In this document: positions 13,308-25,614 of the stretch, piece after piece
How positions within the stretch are numbered: position 1 is the first letter of the stretch
How the letters are laid out: every line of letters starts with the position of its first letter
Notes under the pieces: generated by a model
What the model was told of the DNA's origin: nothing
Database searches by the model: none
The model's input: the letters and a program-made list of their open reading frames with translations, nothing else
Source: Glossina fuscipes
Taxonomy: Eukaryota; Arthropoda; Insecta; Diptera; Glossinidae
NCBI RefSeq assembly: GCF_014805625.2
Contig: NW_023998415.1
Location: forward strand, 14,088,327 to 14,152,326
Direction: 5' to 3'
Length of the DNA stretch: 64,000 nt
Position numbers and translations under genes: made by a program

Positions 13308-15877
13308 ATGGTCTTGCGCTCAGGCATAATCTTACCATTTCAATTTCGAGACACCAAAAAGCTGCTTATGATTGGAGTACCCGAAGAGAATCGCGATTTA
13401 AGTATATGGGATTTGAAAAATGTCGGTGAGTATTCATCAAAGCGTAACCGTGCAAGCTGACAAACAAATAGACTCCTTCTAAAGTTGACGTTAGAATCTT
13501 AATACATAAATTCACAGTACAGGTAGAGTAAAGAAATTAAACACACAAATAAATCAAAAAAAAAAAAAAAATATATATCGAGAGCATATTGGTATCACAT
13601 ATTAGTGTTATTAATAAAAGTACATCAAGTGTGTATACGATTAATATGAGTTATAATTGCGTGGGTATGGTGAGTTGGGTGGACTGTTTCAATATTTTTG
13701 GGCTATGATAGAGTCCGCCTAACCAAACAACCCAACTACCAAGTACTGTTAAGGTTGCTGCTTAAATGCACTGATGTGAGTGTTTGTGATATTTACCCGC
13801 CTTTTATTGCGTATTGTTGTTTCTATTCTATTTTTAACATATTATTTTTATGTTTCTACCGTCTCTCTGCACGTTAGGCAACACACACGTTGCATTAGTG
13901 TTTTTCTCAATCCGTTCAATTTTTTTTTTTTGTTCTTTTATTCTGCTTTTTCTATTATGACACAAGCGTGCAAATACGTTAATACATGTGCACGCGTTTG
14001 TCAGAAAGAAAAGCTTTGAATTTTTTTTAGGTTGAAAGAGTTTTTTAATACAGTGTTAATGAAATTGATCTTTTAAAGAAGCTTCGTTATTTTTAAAATT
14101 TTGTGCTAAGTAATTTCGTACAAGAATACTTTAAAATCTGGAATTTTTTTTGATTTTTTATGCGTAAACAACAAATTCAAACTTATTTATTCAGGTACAT
14201 AGATCAGAGGCGAAAGTAACGGAATGGCTTTGCCTTTATTGTACGTATGTGAGAACAATTGCTAAACAGTCAATTTGAAATTATTTTTAGATTCGGACAG
14301 TGTTTTAAAAGTAAAAATTATAATGTGTCTACTACCCTGCTCCACGTGCAAGTATTGCGACTTTTTTCTTTTTTTTTTGATAGATAGTCATTTTTTAATA
14401 GGCCGGAAGAGAAGTCTTATTCTTTCACCCCAACAAGCCTTCGAACAGGTATTTTTTTATGCACAATCTGTGAGTAAGATTAATTTGAACGGCGGATCGC
14501 TTGAACCATTAATTAATGTTCTTCAATACGAAATAAGAAAGAAAAATAATTTCTACATTTTATGTTAGAGAAAAGCCATGCACCAATAAAATCAAGCCGC
14601 CAGGAGTGCCCTCTGTTTGCCAAAGAAAACGAAAAACGGGTGCATTTGTTGAAAGATGTTGTTTTCTCAAAAAAAAAAAGAAAAGAAGTAATTTTAACAT
14701 CTGTGTTTGCAGAGGACGTGGGGAGGTTGTTGAACAATTCAACGAAGAACAGCAGGCGCAAAACAGCAGAAATCTAAAGCAGGGCGATGGTCGTAGGAAT
14801 TGGAAATGATGAACAAGTTTTTGTATATTATTAATATATTGAAAAACAGTTTAACTTTAAGCGGCAGAGTGTCTTTAAAGACATTACCGTTTTTGGAAGG
14901 GAAGCCGCAACTCATCGATGTAAACCCTATCGAGATACTATGTGATTTTCAGGATATGAGAGTAGGGCGTCACGAAACAAGAAGCTAGGAAGACTGACAG
15001 CCGTGCTTTTGTGTCGTGAGTGGTGATAAGCCGTAAGAAATAACTATGTTTTCTTGCCACAATTTTCGTGACTTTTTATCAAGCAATAGTCGCAAAAAAA
15101 TTGTCCGTTACTCAGAATTTGACCAACTCTATGTAATGAATGATAAAGGTAATCATTAAATCTCGAGGTTGTCCAATAAAGCACTAATTTTCTTTACCTC
15201 TCTATTTGAAATGTTTAAATGTTCACTGAGAGCTTCCTCCTTGAAATGGTTTTCCAATATATCACTAAGTGTTGTTGTCATATGAAACAATCTTATTGAC
15301 CTGCCTTTTCTCATTTTGTAGAAAAATCGAACTTTAGTGATCAATTGTTCAATTATTATTTGTTGTTGTTGTTTTTTGTTTTTTGTTTTTTTTTTTTTTT
15401 TTTTTTTTTGGGATGTGTGTATGTGCAAGCATTGCAAGCTACTGCACTCAGAGAGCAAAGTCTTATGCTGCTGCATTGGTCATAATCGCCGCATTATGGA
15501 AAATTTCATTTCAGTTGCTAGCTCTTATAGGTATGATAAGATTAAAGTCGACTATAATTCGTACCTTGTATAAATACTGGAAGCGATCAGGTATACACAA
15601 ATAAAATATTAAAAGAAGAGTCAAGTTCATTCGACCTGAGATGGCGTCAGCGTACACGTTGAATGCTAGAGCTACTTGCTTGATGACATTGCAAATAACT
15701 AGATCCAATATATTAAATTTTCAATCTTCGTGCAAGTTCGGCTTGTTATGTCCATAAGACAAAATCATTAAAGTCGACTTTTGCATTACCTTCGCAAATA
15801 GCCCGCAAATGACAGTTACTTGTAATATACGATTAGCACTTAGTCTGCAAAAAAAAGGAATATTACACTTCCATCCA

Positions 15878-15908
<31 letters not shown>

Positions 15909-16280
15909 CCAAGGGTATCCAAGTGTACTTGCTAGTTTTCAATAAAACAGTCCATGCAAGAGTGCCAGATACTGTCAAGACGTATTTCAATTGCAGGATT
16001 TATACTAAGTGTCCCTTCTCTGTAAACTAGAGAATGTCGGGAACAACGAAAACTGCCAATGTCACTTAAAGACAAAAATGATTTGCTTATTAGTAGCCAT
16101 ACTTGCGAAATGAAGAGAAAAATAAATCTTAATTAAAGGAATTATAAACTTTTATTTTGATTATGTAGAACGGTTTTAAATTCTATTATTAATTACTGCA
16201 CGTAAGCCAATTAATAGAAATTTACTTAACATGTTACCTGAAGCATTAATACAATACATTAAGATAGTAAGAAATAAATC

Positions 16281-16314
<34 letters not shown>

Positions 16315-16548
16315 CATAAAAATTCTAATCCGAACCGAATCAAGCTCTTTGATGATCTTTATAGAGAAAACAGTTAAAAACTCGGCTTTTTTCATATTTC
16401 ATTCTCTTTACAGTACGCGCTGCGTTCGGGATCTATAATTTTGAGTTTCGCAACAAAAAGATTGGCTTCAATATACCAGATGAGCTGTTGTTACAGTATT
16501 TGGCCCAACGTCATGATCTAACAAATTTCGTTATAGAAATTGGACAAG
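13308..16548 (+). CDS. shared 5' exons of a Myb/SANT-like gene
   Basis: Two exons provide the common N-terminus of the gene ending at 22391. Exon 1 is 13308-13425 (39 codons plus 1 nt, donor G|GTGAGT). Exon 2 is 16414-16548 (acceptor tttacag, donor G|GTAAGC). Together they encode about 84 residues, beginning MVLRSGIILPFQF and ending NFVIEIGQ, with alternating charged and hydrophobic segments and no low complexity. I do not recognise the fold; a protein-interaction or dimerisation module is only a guess. Exon 2 ends in phase 1, and both downstream cassettes (first exons at 19521 and 21127) begin with the two nucleotides needed to complete that codon. The intron between exons 1 and 2 is about 3 kb. 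The start ATG has a good context (gaaccATGg). Confidence 0.75.
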
Positions 16549-18796
16549 GTAAGCTTGAAGAAACACTTTCTTTCATATATAATTCAGCACTCTACTCCAT
16601 ACGGAATCAGTATGTCTACTTGCTAACGATCCGTTCCTTGTCCTTGGAGCACTGACCTTTAAGAAATTTATTTCTTTATGACAATTCCCTAAATGTATAA
16701 AGATCCGCTCAAGCCAGACTTCGAATTTATATCGTCGTTGGCACAGTTGCAATCTGGCGGCGAGTTTTTTTAATGCTATATACATAGTAAAAATGCTTAC
16801 AACATTACATTTTTTAATCTGTTTCGACATTAAACTTCGATCAATTTTTTATTCATTTTAAATTTCGAGTCTCGAATAAATGATTATAAAGCGGCGGGTA
16901 ATATTTTCGCAACTTTCTTTTCTATAATTTTTATTTACATTGAAAAGATGCTTGAATGCATGCATTTTTCTACATCTATTGACATTTGGATTTTTGAAGC
17001 AAGGTGAGCCAATTTGGTTTACTCCGTTTGTGGAATTGCCGCAGCTACAAAGATTAAGATATGAATTTCGAAATTTGGCACTTGCATTCTTCATTGATTT
17101 AAGAAGACAGGGGTTTGAAAAAATGTGTGCCTTTCGTCTTCGGATGTGCACATCGTTGTCTTAATCTTTAAAATTTATCCTACACTTAAACTTTTCCGAA
17201 TTGTATTCGTCTCGTTTCACGGAAATTTCGATTTGAATTTTCGTGCCAAGTTTCACTGCAACTCCGCGTCGTGAATATTTTTCGTTATTATTATAACGTA
17301 AATCATATACGTAATTATAGTTTAAAGAAAGCACGTTCCCTGGAAGTTTTCTTTGATGCTTGCAAAGCTTCCCAAATTATCAGATTTCTAAAGAACTAAA
17401 GAACTTCCTGCAAAATGAATGTATGTCAAATTCTAACAGACTTTCGAAATCAATTTCATTTTAGTTCTTATATCTTTATATATTCAAATGTAGTCTTTGG
17501 AATTATGAAATTAGCGGTAGGTACGTAAGACGAAAAACATTTCAAGTTCAAAAATTTATTTAAATTATCAATAATTATTGAAACTTGCGCAAGAGCGAAC
17601 GATTTTTCTTTACAATATTTCGAATATTGTAACTAAATGGTTTAACAATTAACGCTTTGCGTTCGAGGCCATTTTAGTGCAGGGTAACGACCTTTTGCGA
17701 GTTCGAACTCGAATAATCCTACGACCATTTTTTGCTTGGGAATACTTCGCTATGACATTGTTCTAACATTCAGAATTATTCTTTCTACGAATGCCGGACA
17801 CTATCTGAAAATGTTGACAATTTTTCAAAAATTCGTACATTATCGCAATAAGTCAAGGTATTATAATTTCAGATGTCAACTATTCACCGATTTCCGAAAT
17901 CAATCGAAATTGAAGTGAATAAGTGTATCTAATAAACAGATTCTCTTTTGGATTTCGGGCTATAGTAAGTTTTTATTCTGCAATTTTATCCTAACAATTA
18001 TATCTTAAATATCAAAGTCTACGGCAATCTTTAATTGCATAAGCACTATACGTACTCGGGGGCCGCAAGGTGCCCCCTTCAGTACTGACTGACCGAAACG
18101 ATTTGAAATCATTCAAAAGATTTTCCAAGTGATTGTGGTCAAGTTGCTTAACAGTCTGAAAATTTCTAAAATTTGAATATAGGCGTAACTTACGTTAAGT
18201 TACGCTTGCAACACTCAGATGTATGCCTTAAAGAGTCTACAAATTATAATTATTTTTACTCATCATACAGCGGTGAGTCGACTAAGTTCCGCGAGAACAT
18301 ATATAATCATAATTGATGACCGTAGATATAATTTGAAGATGACTGTAATCTGACACTACAGACACTATAGCTCTCATACTAATTAACACACTTAACAATA
18401 TATATCGAATACGAGATAGTTTTAAACATTTTTTTACAGTTTTTTATTTTGCCTTATGTTAAGTAAGCATAAAACCTCAAAAGTGCGATATAAATAAAAT
18501 TGAATTACTCGTAACTTTGTGTGGGCATGGCTGATTGTTTCCATTTTTGAACGTAAACAGTGGAATTTTTCATAAAGTAAATGTAGAAAATTTCAACCTT
18601 TGAACTTCAATAATTTCCGAGTGACGAGCAAAAAGCCCAAAAGTGTATGTTAAAAAAAAAAAAAAATGAAGTTGCGTTCAGTTTACACACTTCACTGCGG
18701 GCCTCTGCTCTGACCAATATTTGCCCCGTTTTCGATATCAAGCAGTGTGTAGAAATGCGCAATGTTTCTGTATCCAAATTTGAAGTCGATATGTTC

Positions 18797-18966
18797 ATTT
18801 TTAAGACCACGGACAGACGGACGGACAGACATGGCTAAATCAACTCAGAATTTCGCGCTAATCAAGAATATGTATACTTTATTGGGGTCTCTTAATTTTT
18901 TTTTTTTTGGGTGTTGCAGTTATTATCGCAAAAAAATAGAATGAGTCTCTACCGCCATCTTACAGT
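18797..18966 (+). repeat. dispersed gacagacggacat-type repeat, copy
   Basis: Begins at a (gac)(ggac) tract, then catggctaaatcaactcag, then ctaatcaagaatatgtatac and a tail with gggtgttgca. The same order recurs at 36262 and 32920. It lies between exon 2 and cassette A of the Myb/SANT-like gene. Confidence 0.65.
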
Positions 18967-19520
18967 GCTGTGGGTATAACGAAAAGCTTATATTTTTGTA
19001 TTTAACTATTAAAGAAAAGAAAATTAAAGTGAAGAGTAAAATGGGCAAAGAATTTTAAATTCACAGCAGATATAAATTGATTACTCGGGTTATGCATTAA
19101 CGGGGATTCAGTTAATTAAACTTACGTGAAAATGCGAAGCGGACATAATTATTTTGCAACCAGGCGCGCAATAGAAAAAATTGTAATCCGAATATTGGAT
19201 GTTAACTTGAAGCTTGGTACAATGTAAAAAAAATCCCATCAACATTGACCAAAAGATTTTTGGCTAGATGTTGTTGTAAAATATTTTGGCAATAGTTTCT
19301 CTTATTTGTTGTACATTAATAATTTTAATATAAATCGTAGCGTGTTCGAAATTTTTTTTATGTAAAGAAAAAAAAAAAAAAATTGAAGTAAATCTTATCT
19401 CTAAAAAACCATTAGTTTGGCTTCTCCTACTACCTTCACCTGTTAATTAAATCGCTTGTAAGTCTGAAATGTTTTTATTCTCTATTAAAGCGCAGCATTT
19501 TAAAATGCTTCTTCTTGCAG

Positions 19521-20808
19521 GTAATGATGATACAGCTCTCAATCTGAAGGATCAAATCAGTTATGAACCGTCCTGTTCGCAAAAGCTTAGTATACCCTTG
19601 CCGCAAAAGTCGAACGATTCGCTTACAAATGATTCGGCTATGATGGCTACGCAAATCCAGCAAATGTACGGTAGCAATGCAAATACGATATCTGCCGGCG
19701 GTTTAATACAAAGATCGAGAACGCCGTTAGATGGCATGGAAAATCATTCAAATAATTCAAGCAATTTAGAACCGGCCCATCGAATACGAGTGCTACAAGT
19801 CTATAATGAGCATACGCCGGAATCGTTAACGCAATCTATCGATCCAATGGACATAATACCAAAATCAGAACAAGATGAGACGGAATTGAGTGAAACGCAA
19901 GAGATGCGCTATAATCGACATCAGCACCAGGAGCAGCAGCAACAGCAACAGCAACAACAACAACAGCAGCAGCAGCAGCAGCAGGACATGCAACCACAAA
20001 TTCATCATCAGGAACAGCAAGCGAGTGAAACTCAAATGCAGCAACCGCCACATCTGCAGCACCAACAGCAACAGTCACTATCCCAACATTTTATGCCTAA
20101 CTATGGCCACCATGGTAGCATCATAAGTAATCAGGGAAATACAGCGGTGGCAAATCCTCCTAGTTCCCCTTTACCTTCAGCATTGCAAATTCAGCCACCA
20201 CCGCCCACACCACACATATCACATGCTTCCAATCAACAATCACAAACGCAATATTCACCGGCCATGATGAATCGTTTTAGAAGTAATTACCGCATTTACA
20301 TTTTGATTATATGAAAACATTAAAAATTTTGCTTTACTTTAGGACGTGGGGAACGTATGTCCAAAGATCAAAAAGAACTTTATGTAAAATTCTTTGAGGA
20401 GAATCCCTGCATGTTCACCCAACGTCGCAATGACGTTATGCTGGAACCTTTGTGGAATAAATTAGCCAATCTTTTGAATAGCGTACCCCAGGGGGCCGTC
20501 AAAAATGTAGAAGAGTGGAAACAGGTTTGACCTGGAAGTAAATATGGTTTTACTTTATTGTATCTCAAGTGTGTTCTGTTTAGACATTCGACGCATGGCG
20601 TTACAGAGTGTTTATGTACACCCGCTATAACACGAAACTGACCGGTGTTGCGGCCCAAAATCCTAAAAATTATAAACCATTAACATCCACGGACCAAAGG
20701 GCATATGTTATGTGGACCAGTCATAAGAGCACCGCACCTCCTGAATTTGACGGGAAAATTGAAATGTTTAGCAATTTGGATGAAACCCAACCCGATTATG
20801 ATTACTGA
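19521..20808 (+). CDS. alternative 3' cassette A: Q-rich linker plus Myb/SANT-like domain
   Basis: Exons are 19521-20282, 20343-20524 and 20584-20808. The first joins exon 2 (donor 16548) in phase 1, giving GQ-GNDDT. It encodes a 254-residue polar linker with a polyglutamine run (about 19929-19985) and His/Gln/Pro-rich sequence. The next two exons encode a compact basic-aromatic domain: RGERMSKDQKELYVKFFEEN, RRND, LWNKLANLLNSVPQGAVKN, EEWKQ, then TFDAWRYRVF. The spacing of Trp residues and the LxNS..G..K...EWK pattern resemble Myb/SANT-like DNA-binding domains of insect regulators (zeste/apontic-like group), which suggests nuclear DNA binding. A frame open upstream of 19521 could allow an alternative start. 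ATTAAA at 21006 could end this isoform before cassette B. Confidence 0.75.
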
Positions 20809-21005
20809 TTGAGAAAGAAAACCATTAAATTGTTTTACAATACTAAATCATAAATTGCTAGATGTACAGCAAGTCATTCTTGCGTCGTTTCGATATAATA
20901 ACAAACGTAATGTATATATTATATAATTACAAATAGTTTATATGAGTGAATATAAAAAAACTGTATCATAAAATTCTTAAGTTGTTGTATACATCAAAGG
21001 TAATC

Positions 21006-21011
21006 ATTAAA
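21006..21011 (+). terminator. possible poly(A) signal ATTAAA for cassette A
   Basis: ATTAAA about 200 nt past the cassette A stop and before the first exon of cassette B. It fits a separate 3' end for cassette A, but it lies at the edge of a TA microsatellite, so the assignment is weak. Confidence 0.3.
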
Positions 21012-21126
21012 TATATATATATATATATATTTTTAAACACACATAACCGTTTTTAATTTTGCGCGTCAGAAGTTCAAACTATATATAAAAATTCATTTTA
21101 AACTGAGCCTTCATTTTCTTTTACAG

Positions 21127-22391
21127 TTTTCGATCCTTGTAAGGACAACTATCACACTTTAATTTCTAATTGTGTTTCCTGTCGTTGTGGTTCGACACAA
21201 AAGCAAGCTCTCGATTTGCATGAGCCTTCAAAAAATGTACACAGCAATGCCAGCCATATGACAGGCATTGCCAACGCCAGTCAACAGTCAGGACTTCAGC
21301 AGCATCATCAGCAGACATCGTCCAGCGCTTCCAATTCACAACACTCACAAAGCGGTCCGGAAGAACCGCCACTTAAATTACGCATTACCAATGTAAATAC
21401 ACTACCTACGAGTACAATTGCTGGCAGCAATAATGAGCCATGCAATGAGGGCGAACAAATTGAAATTGAGCCTAAAATCGATTACGACGAGTTGCCTTCA
21501 CCGTCACCGCCCATGCATGCGAATAGTGTAGTACAACAACAACAACAACAACAGCAGCAGCAGCAGCAGCACCCAAGTACATCGACAGCCTTAGCATTAA
21601 CCTCAACACCAACAATAGCGCCAGCGACAGGTGCTTTGAATTTACATCACAACAATCCAGATACGGATGAGGAAACATCGTATATGGATCGTGAGTTTCA
21701 AGAGCAAGAACTGCATTTAGAGCGCATGCATGAGTATTTTATTCAGCAACAGCATTTACAGCATCAACAACAACACCAGCATCAGCATCAATCCCATTTA
21801 GAAGCATTAATGCAAGAAAGTTCCTCCTCGAATAGTTTAAGGCGTGAGTGAAAAAGAGAGAAAATTGTGTGAAATACTTTTATCAATTTCCAATTTCGCA
21901 ATTAGAACGCAAAGAACGCATGTCCAAAAAACAGAAAGAGGTCTATGTTAACTTCTTGGAACAGAATCCCATTATCAATGAACATCGACGCAATGATCCG
22001 GCTTTAAATCGTTATTGGTTAAAATTAGCGGATGTTTTGAACTCAGTGCCCCAGGGTGCTGTCAAGCATGTGGCCGAATGGAAGCAGGTTTGTGCTCTTT
22101 TTTTTTTTCTTTTTTTTTTTTTTGAATTATGATTTCATCATAATTATTGTGTTTTGTTTTTCCCCCTCTTCGTAGACCTTCGACAATTGGCGTTATCGTG
22201 TTTTCCTTTACGCTCGTTACAATTCTAAAATAAGCGGCGAAGAAGCTTTAAATCCGAAATGCTTTAAACCACTAACGATGACGGACAAACGTGCCTATAA
22301 CATATGGATACGTAATCCAGATACTGCACCACCAGATCTGGAGCATATGCGTAATGTTTTTATGAATTTAGAAGAAGCACCGCCCGAATGA
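21127..22391 (+). CDS. alternative 3' cassette B: Q-rich linker plus Myb/SANT-like domain
   Basis: Exons are 21127-21843, 21906-22087 and 22176-22391. The structure copies cassette A: a long polar first exon with polyglutamine (about 21534-21570) and His/Gln repeats, then a 182-nt exon identical in length to its counterpart in A, then a terminal exon. The domain reads RKERMSKKQKEVYVNFLEQN, RRND, LNSVPQGAVKH, AEWKQ, TFDNWRYRVF. By hand, 39 of 60 residues in the 182-nt exon match cassette A. The first exon lacks its own ATG near the acceptor and begins in the phase needed by exon 2 at 16548, giving GQ-VFDPCKD. This supports mutually exclusive 3' cassettes of one gene over two separate genes. 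The linker also has a Cys cluster (CVSCRC) near its start. AATAAA at 22658 is the likely poly(A) signal. Confidence 0.75.
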
Positions 22392-22657
22392 AGAAAATCT
22401 TTAATGTGAAGTGGGCTGCATTACTACCAAAACAATATCATCATCACTACCACCAACACCACAAACTATCGCAGTTAACGAAACCTTGCAATTATTATGC
22501 TACAAAACACCGCCATCAGTACGTGTGCTAATATATGTATAGTAATATAGAATATTTTAATAATTGTTGTGTGTTTTTTTATATATAACTGTTTTTTATT
22601 ATTCTTTTTCATTATAATGTGTTATCTATGTAATTACATAATTTTTTCCTTAATGTA

Positions 22658-22663
22658 AATAAA
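22658..22663 (+). terminator. poly(A) signal AATAAA, cassette B
   Basis: AATAAA about 265 nt past the cassette B stop, followed within 30 nt by an A-rich tract. Confidence 0.55.
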
Positions 22664-24877
22664 TGCATTATGATTTTTATGAAAAAAAAAAAACAAATTT
22701 AAAACGTCTCTCGCGATAATTGTTCGTCAGATATTCATTCTGTATCCATTAAGTATAATTTGTTTGCTTGAGCCGCTAGTCTGAAAGTCTCGTGACTGCA
22801 TGGATCATGCTTTTCGTGAACGTTAATGTCATTCTGGTTTTATTACAACTTTTGCAAACATTTCCGTTTACCTGCTTCAAGCTCCTATTTTATAAAGGGA
22901 TAAGATTTTGTTTATTTATTTGATTTGTTTGCTTGAAGTGATCAACTATGCAGCAAGTTTCAAGCCTTATCAAATAAATAGGATATCAATATAATATTTT
23001 TGCTCGCAATGTAAAGCATAATACACTTATAAGATTACGATTTCAGTCGGAAAATGTAATGAAAGTAAGAAAAAAGAAAATAAATAAAACGATATACTAT
23101 AGCTTATCACAAGTAGTAACATTAGACTGTCTTGAGTGTAAGCATCTAAACCTTGCAGCACTAGCGGTCTTTTGCAAATTGTTAGCCACGCATTCCATAG
23201 TTTGATAGCATACACAAAAAAAAAAAAAAAAAAAAAAACAAAGAATGCCCTTCAGATATTAGGCTTGTAGTGTCTCATTTGAATAATTTTCATGCCTCTA
23301 TAGCTGGTCGTGCATCTCACAGCCTCAGGCGCTGAACACAATGACTGCGTTTTGTTTGCTTGCTTATGCGTTTGCATACATAAAATGTTAACGAAGAAAT
23401 TAGTTAAATAAAAAAATTTTTTTTCAAATAGTAATTTTTTTTTATAGCAAAAGACAAAGGTGAAGAAAATAAGTGATCTTTTGAAAGTAGAAGACAACTT
23501 TAATTATTCCTGGTAGGTTCACACAAGAGTTGAGTAGCGATCTTTAATATCATCGGGCTTTTAGGTTTAAAAGGTAAAACTTGGACGACAAAGGACGATA
23601 AATGACGAGAGCACACTTTTGCTAGTACAACCATCGGGACGATAAGGGAGGACTATCGTCTTTACACAAGATAAAAATTGAAATTCCGAAGCGAATTTCG
23701 ATGAGGTAAATACCAGGCCCTGAAGATCGATTGCGTAAAGAAAGGCGGTTATCGGCGAACAATGCTAGCAAAACCATCTTCAAATGAGTGATATTTTATA
23801 TATAATTACCAAAATTATTATAAGGAAAAGCGTAAGAGCAAAGTATTCGTTTAGAGTGTACAAGCTAAACTAATTCATTGTGTATTTTTGCAGATGCTCG
23901 TATAGCATAAAGTCACATAAACATAAGCGCATTTTTCGAATTGAGCGTCACTCTCTCTTTCTTGCTTTCGCAATTTTTCCACTAGATCCGTAAATTTTAA
24001 AATCGCTTCCTAAAATATGTCAGCTTCAGAGCTTATTGCTTTGAAGAGCCAGATTGCATTCCAGAGCTAGGAGCGCTACTTGCCGACAACTCATTGCTAA
24101 AGGGTACTGGATTTGCAATCAATTTCATTACCGATTCACTTTTCCTCATACACATATCACAATTGCTGATTCGACGCTACGGCATCTTCCACATTCTCGT
24201 CGAATTTCTGTTTGATGCTGTCAGGAGTGAAAGCACTGTGTGATACTGCCTTCCTATCGCAGCGTCTGACAAAAGCGATCTTTTGACGATCTCCGCCTCA
24301 CTTACTTTGCACTATTCAACTAAAAAATATATAGATTGAGTTCAATTGTTTGTACATTTTTTTATATCGCACTTATACTCGATATTACTACTTTTTTGAA
24401 TATTGGTTCCTAGGCTTTCCTTTTTGAAGCTTTATTTTGCTTTTGCGTACTTCTTGGCTCTTGTACATTGCATTGGTTAGCTGCTTCAACAACATATGCT
24501 CTTCGCAAACCACTCTTTGCCAAACAATTTAATTTGATTTCTCCTCCTTCTACTTGTTATCATAATGATATTTTTTTTTTACTAATTGATTTAAAGACTG
24601 AAATATTAGCCATATATATTTCTTTTGTTGTTGTTGTTGCTTTATTTTTCTAAATTATTGCGCTATTGATGAATCATCGCGGAAAACTCCAAGTAAGCAG
24701 AAATTTTAAATTTTTGCAAAATTGCACGCTCGCTTTGACGCAAAGTAAGCAAAGCAAGCTATATGCTCAACTACGTACGTAAACACGTATAATCAAATAT
24801 ATTTTGACAGTTCGCGCATGCGTGAACGAAAAGCGGTCATTGTGTTTAGCGCTTTATTTTGAGATCCAATCGCTGAC
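22664..24877. other. intergenic, no confident gene
   Basis: AT-rich with an A-run at 23218-23239. Around 24,000-24,300 the composition is less AT-rich and both strands show short coding-like frames interrupted by stops. I could not assign them and regard them as possible decayed coding sequence. Confidence 0.4.
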
Positions 24878-25027
24878 ATGCCCTCTAGTCATATGTTCCT
24901 GCTAAGCACGGTGTACGAGAACATGTGCATATATTTCGATTTAGTACGAAGAATATTGCGATCAGCAGCCGAACAGGTGCCTTCGAAAAGTTTGATGGGG
25001 CGAGAAATTCTTGCGTATGATATATAA
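24878..25027 (+). CDS. candidate small ORF 1 (49 aa)
   Basis: Unbroken ATG-to-TAA frame of 49 codons, starting MPSSHMFLLSTVYENMC and ending GREILAYDI, with a purine at -3 of the ATG. It is moderately hydrophobic at the N-terminus and basic in the middle (LVRRILRS). No family recognised. The interest lies in its context: the stop is 5 nt before the ATG of a second small ORF whose single intron joins cleanly in frame, with a poly(A) signal after it. This layout resembles the bicistronic small-ORF genes known in Drosophila. Chance occurrence is possible for a frame this short. Confidence 0.35.
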   Translation: MPSSHMFLLSTVYENMCIYFDLVRRILRSAAEQVPSKSLMGREILAYDI

Positions 25028-25032
25028 TTTTT

Positions 25033-25550
25033 ATGAAGGAAATCACGCAGGTATGTCTGGATCTAAAGGTAAACGCGAGTTTATCAAAAAGTTTATTACC
25101 GGAGCAGGTAGTTATTCACGTGATTATATAATAATTTCTTAAAAATTTTCGTAAGGTAGAAAATAATTGTTATAGGTCAGCAATATTTGCACACCTCCAG
25201 CTTCTAGGAAAACAACTCATGTTAAATGTTGTGCGTATAACATTTCTAATAAATTGCAACGATATCAACAACAAAAAAATAAGCCAAAGTTTAAATTGAA
25301 AATTTCGCGTGAATTTCATCCACAACAGCAGCCATTAGACTTCACTTGACTTATCGCAAATTCTGACATTCCTTGCGTCGTTTTTTTTTTAAAGATTTTT
25401 AATGCCATCATTGGGGGTCACATTTTTTTACCTATAGCTATTGTTGACATAATAAAGCTAAGTTTATCGCTCTCAGGCCTGAGCAAAAAAATTGAAGATA
25501 TGGAAAGCAAAGTAAACGAAGACAATGAAGCCGCGCATCCCGAAAAATAG
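25033..25550 (+). CDS. candidate small ORF 2: 57-aa single-pass membrane peptide (two exons)
   Basis: Exon 1 is 25033-25050 (MKEITQ) with a perfect donor CAG|GTATGT. Exon 2 is 25395-25550, preceded by a T-rich tract and aaag. Both are phase 0, giving a 57-residue peptide: a short polar start, one hydrophobic segment (AIIGGHIFLPIAIVDIIKLS), then a charged tail (KKIEDMESKVNEDNEAAHPEK region) with coiled-coil-like spacing. AATAAA follows at 25615. A single-pass membrane micropeptide is the simplest reading. No homologue recognised. A second ATG at 25053 lies inside the intron in another frame and cannot be joined in frame to exon 2. Confidence is limited by the tiny first exon. Confidence 0.42.
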
Positions 25551-25614
25551 CTCAACTTTTTACGAACCTATATCAAAAATTTTCGAATCATATACTTTTC
25601 TACGCAGACTAACA

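Noticed and set aside
16940..17164. Overlapping open frames on both strands near 17 kb
   Set aside because: No splice signals, family motifs or phase that would fit the Myb/SANT-like gene.
21848..22132. ATG-initiated frame covering the cassette B domain exon
   Set aside because: Its 5' part is the intron before 21906 and its 3' part runs into the next intron; the spliced model explains the sequence better.
24000..24310. Coding-like fragments on both strands with scattered stops
   Set aside because: No continuous frame, no splice model and no recognised family; possibly a decayed gene but not supportable.
25053..25107. Alternative start MSGSKGKREFIKKFITGA in the small-ORF locus
   Set aside because: It lies within the intron of ORF 2. 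Its possible donor leaves phase 1, which meets an immediate stop in the downstream exon.
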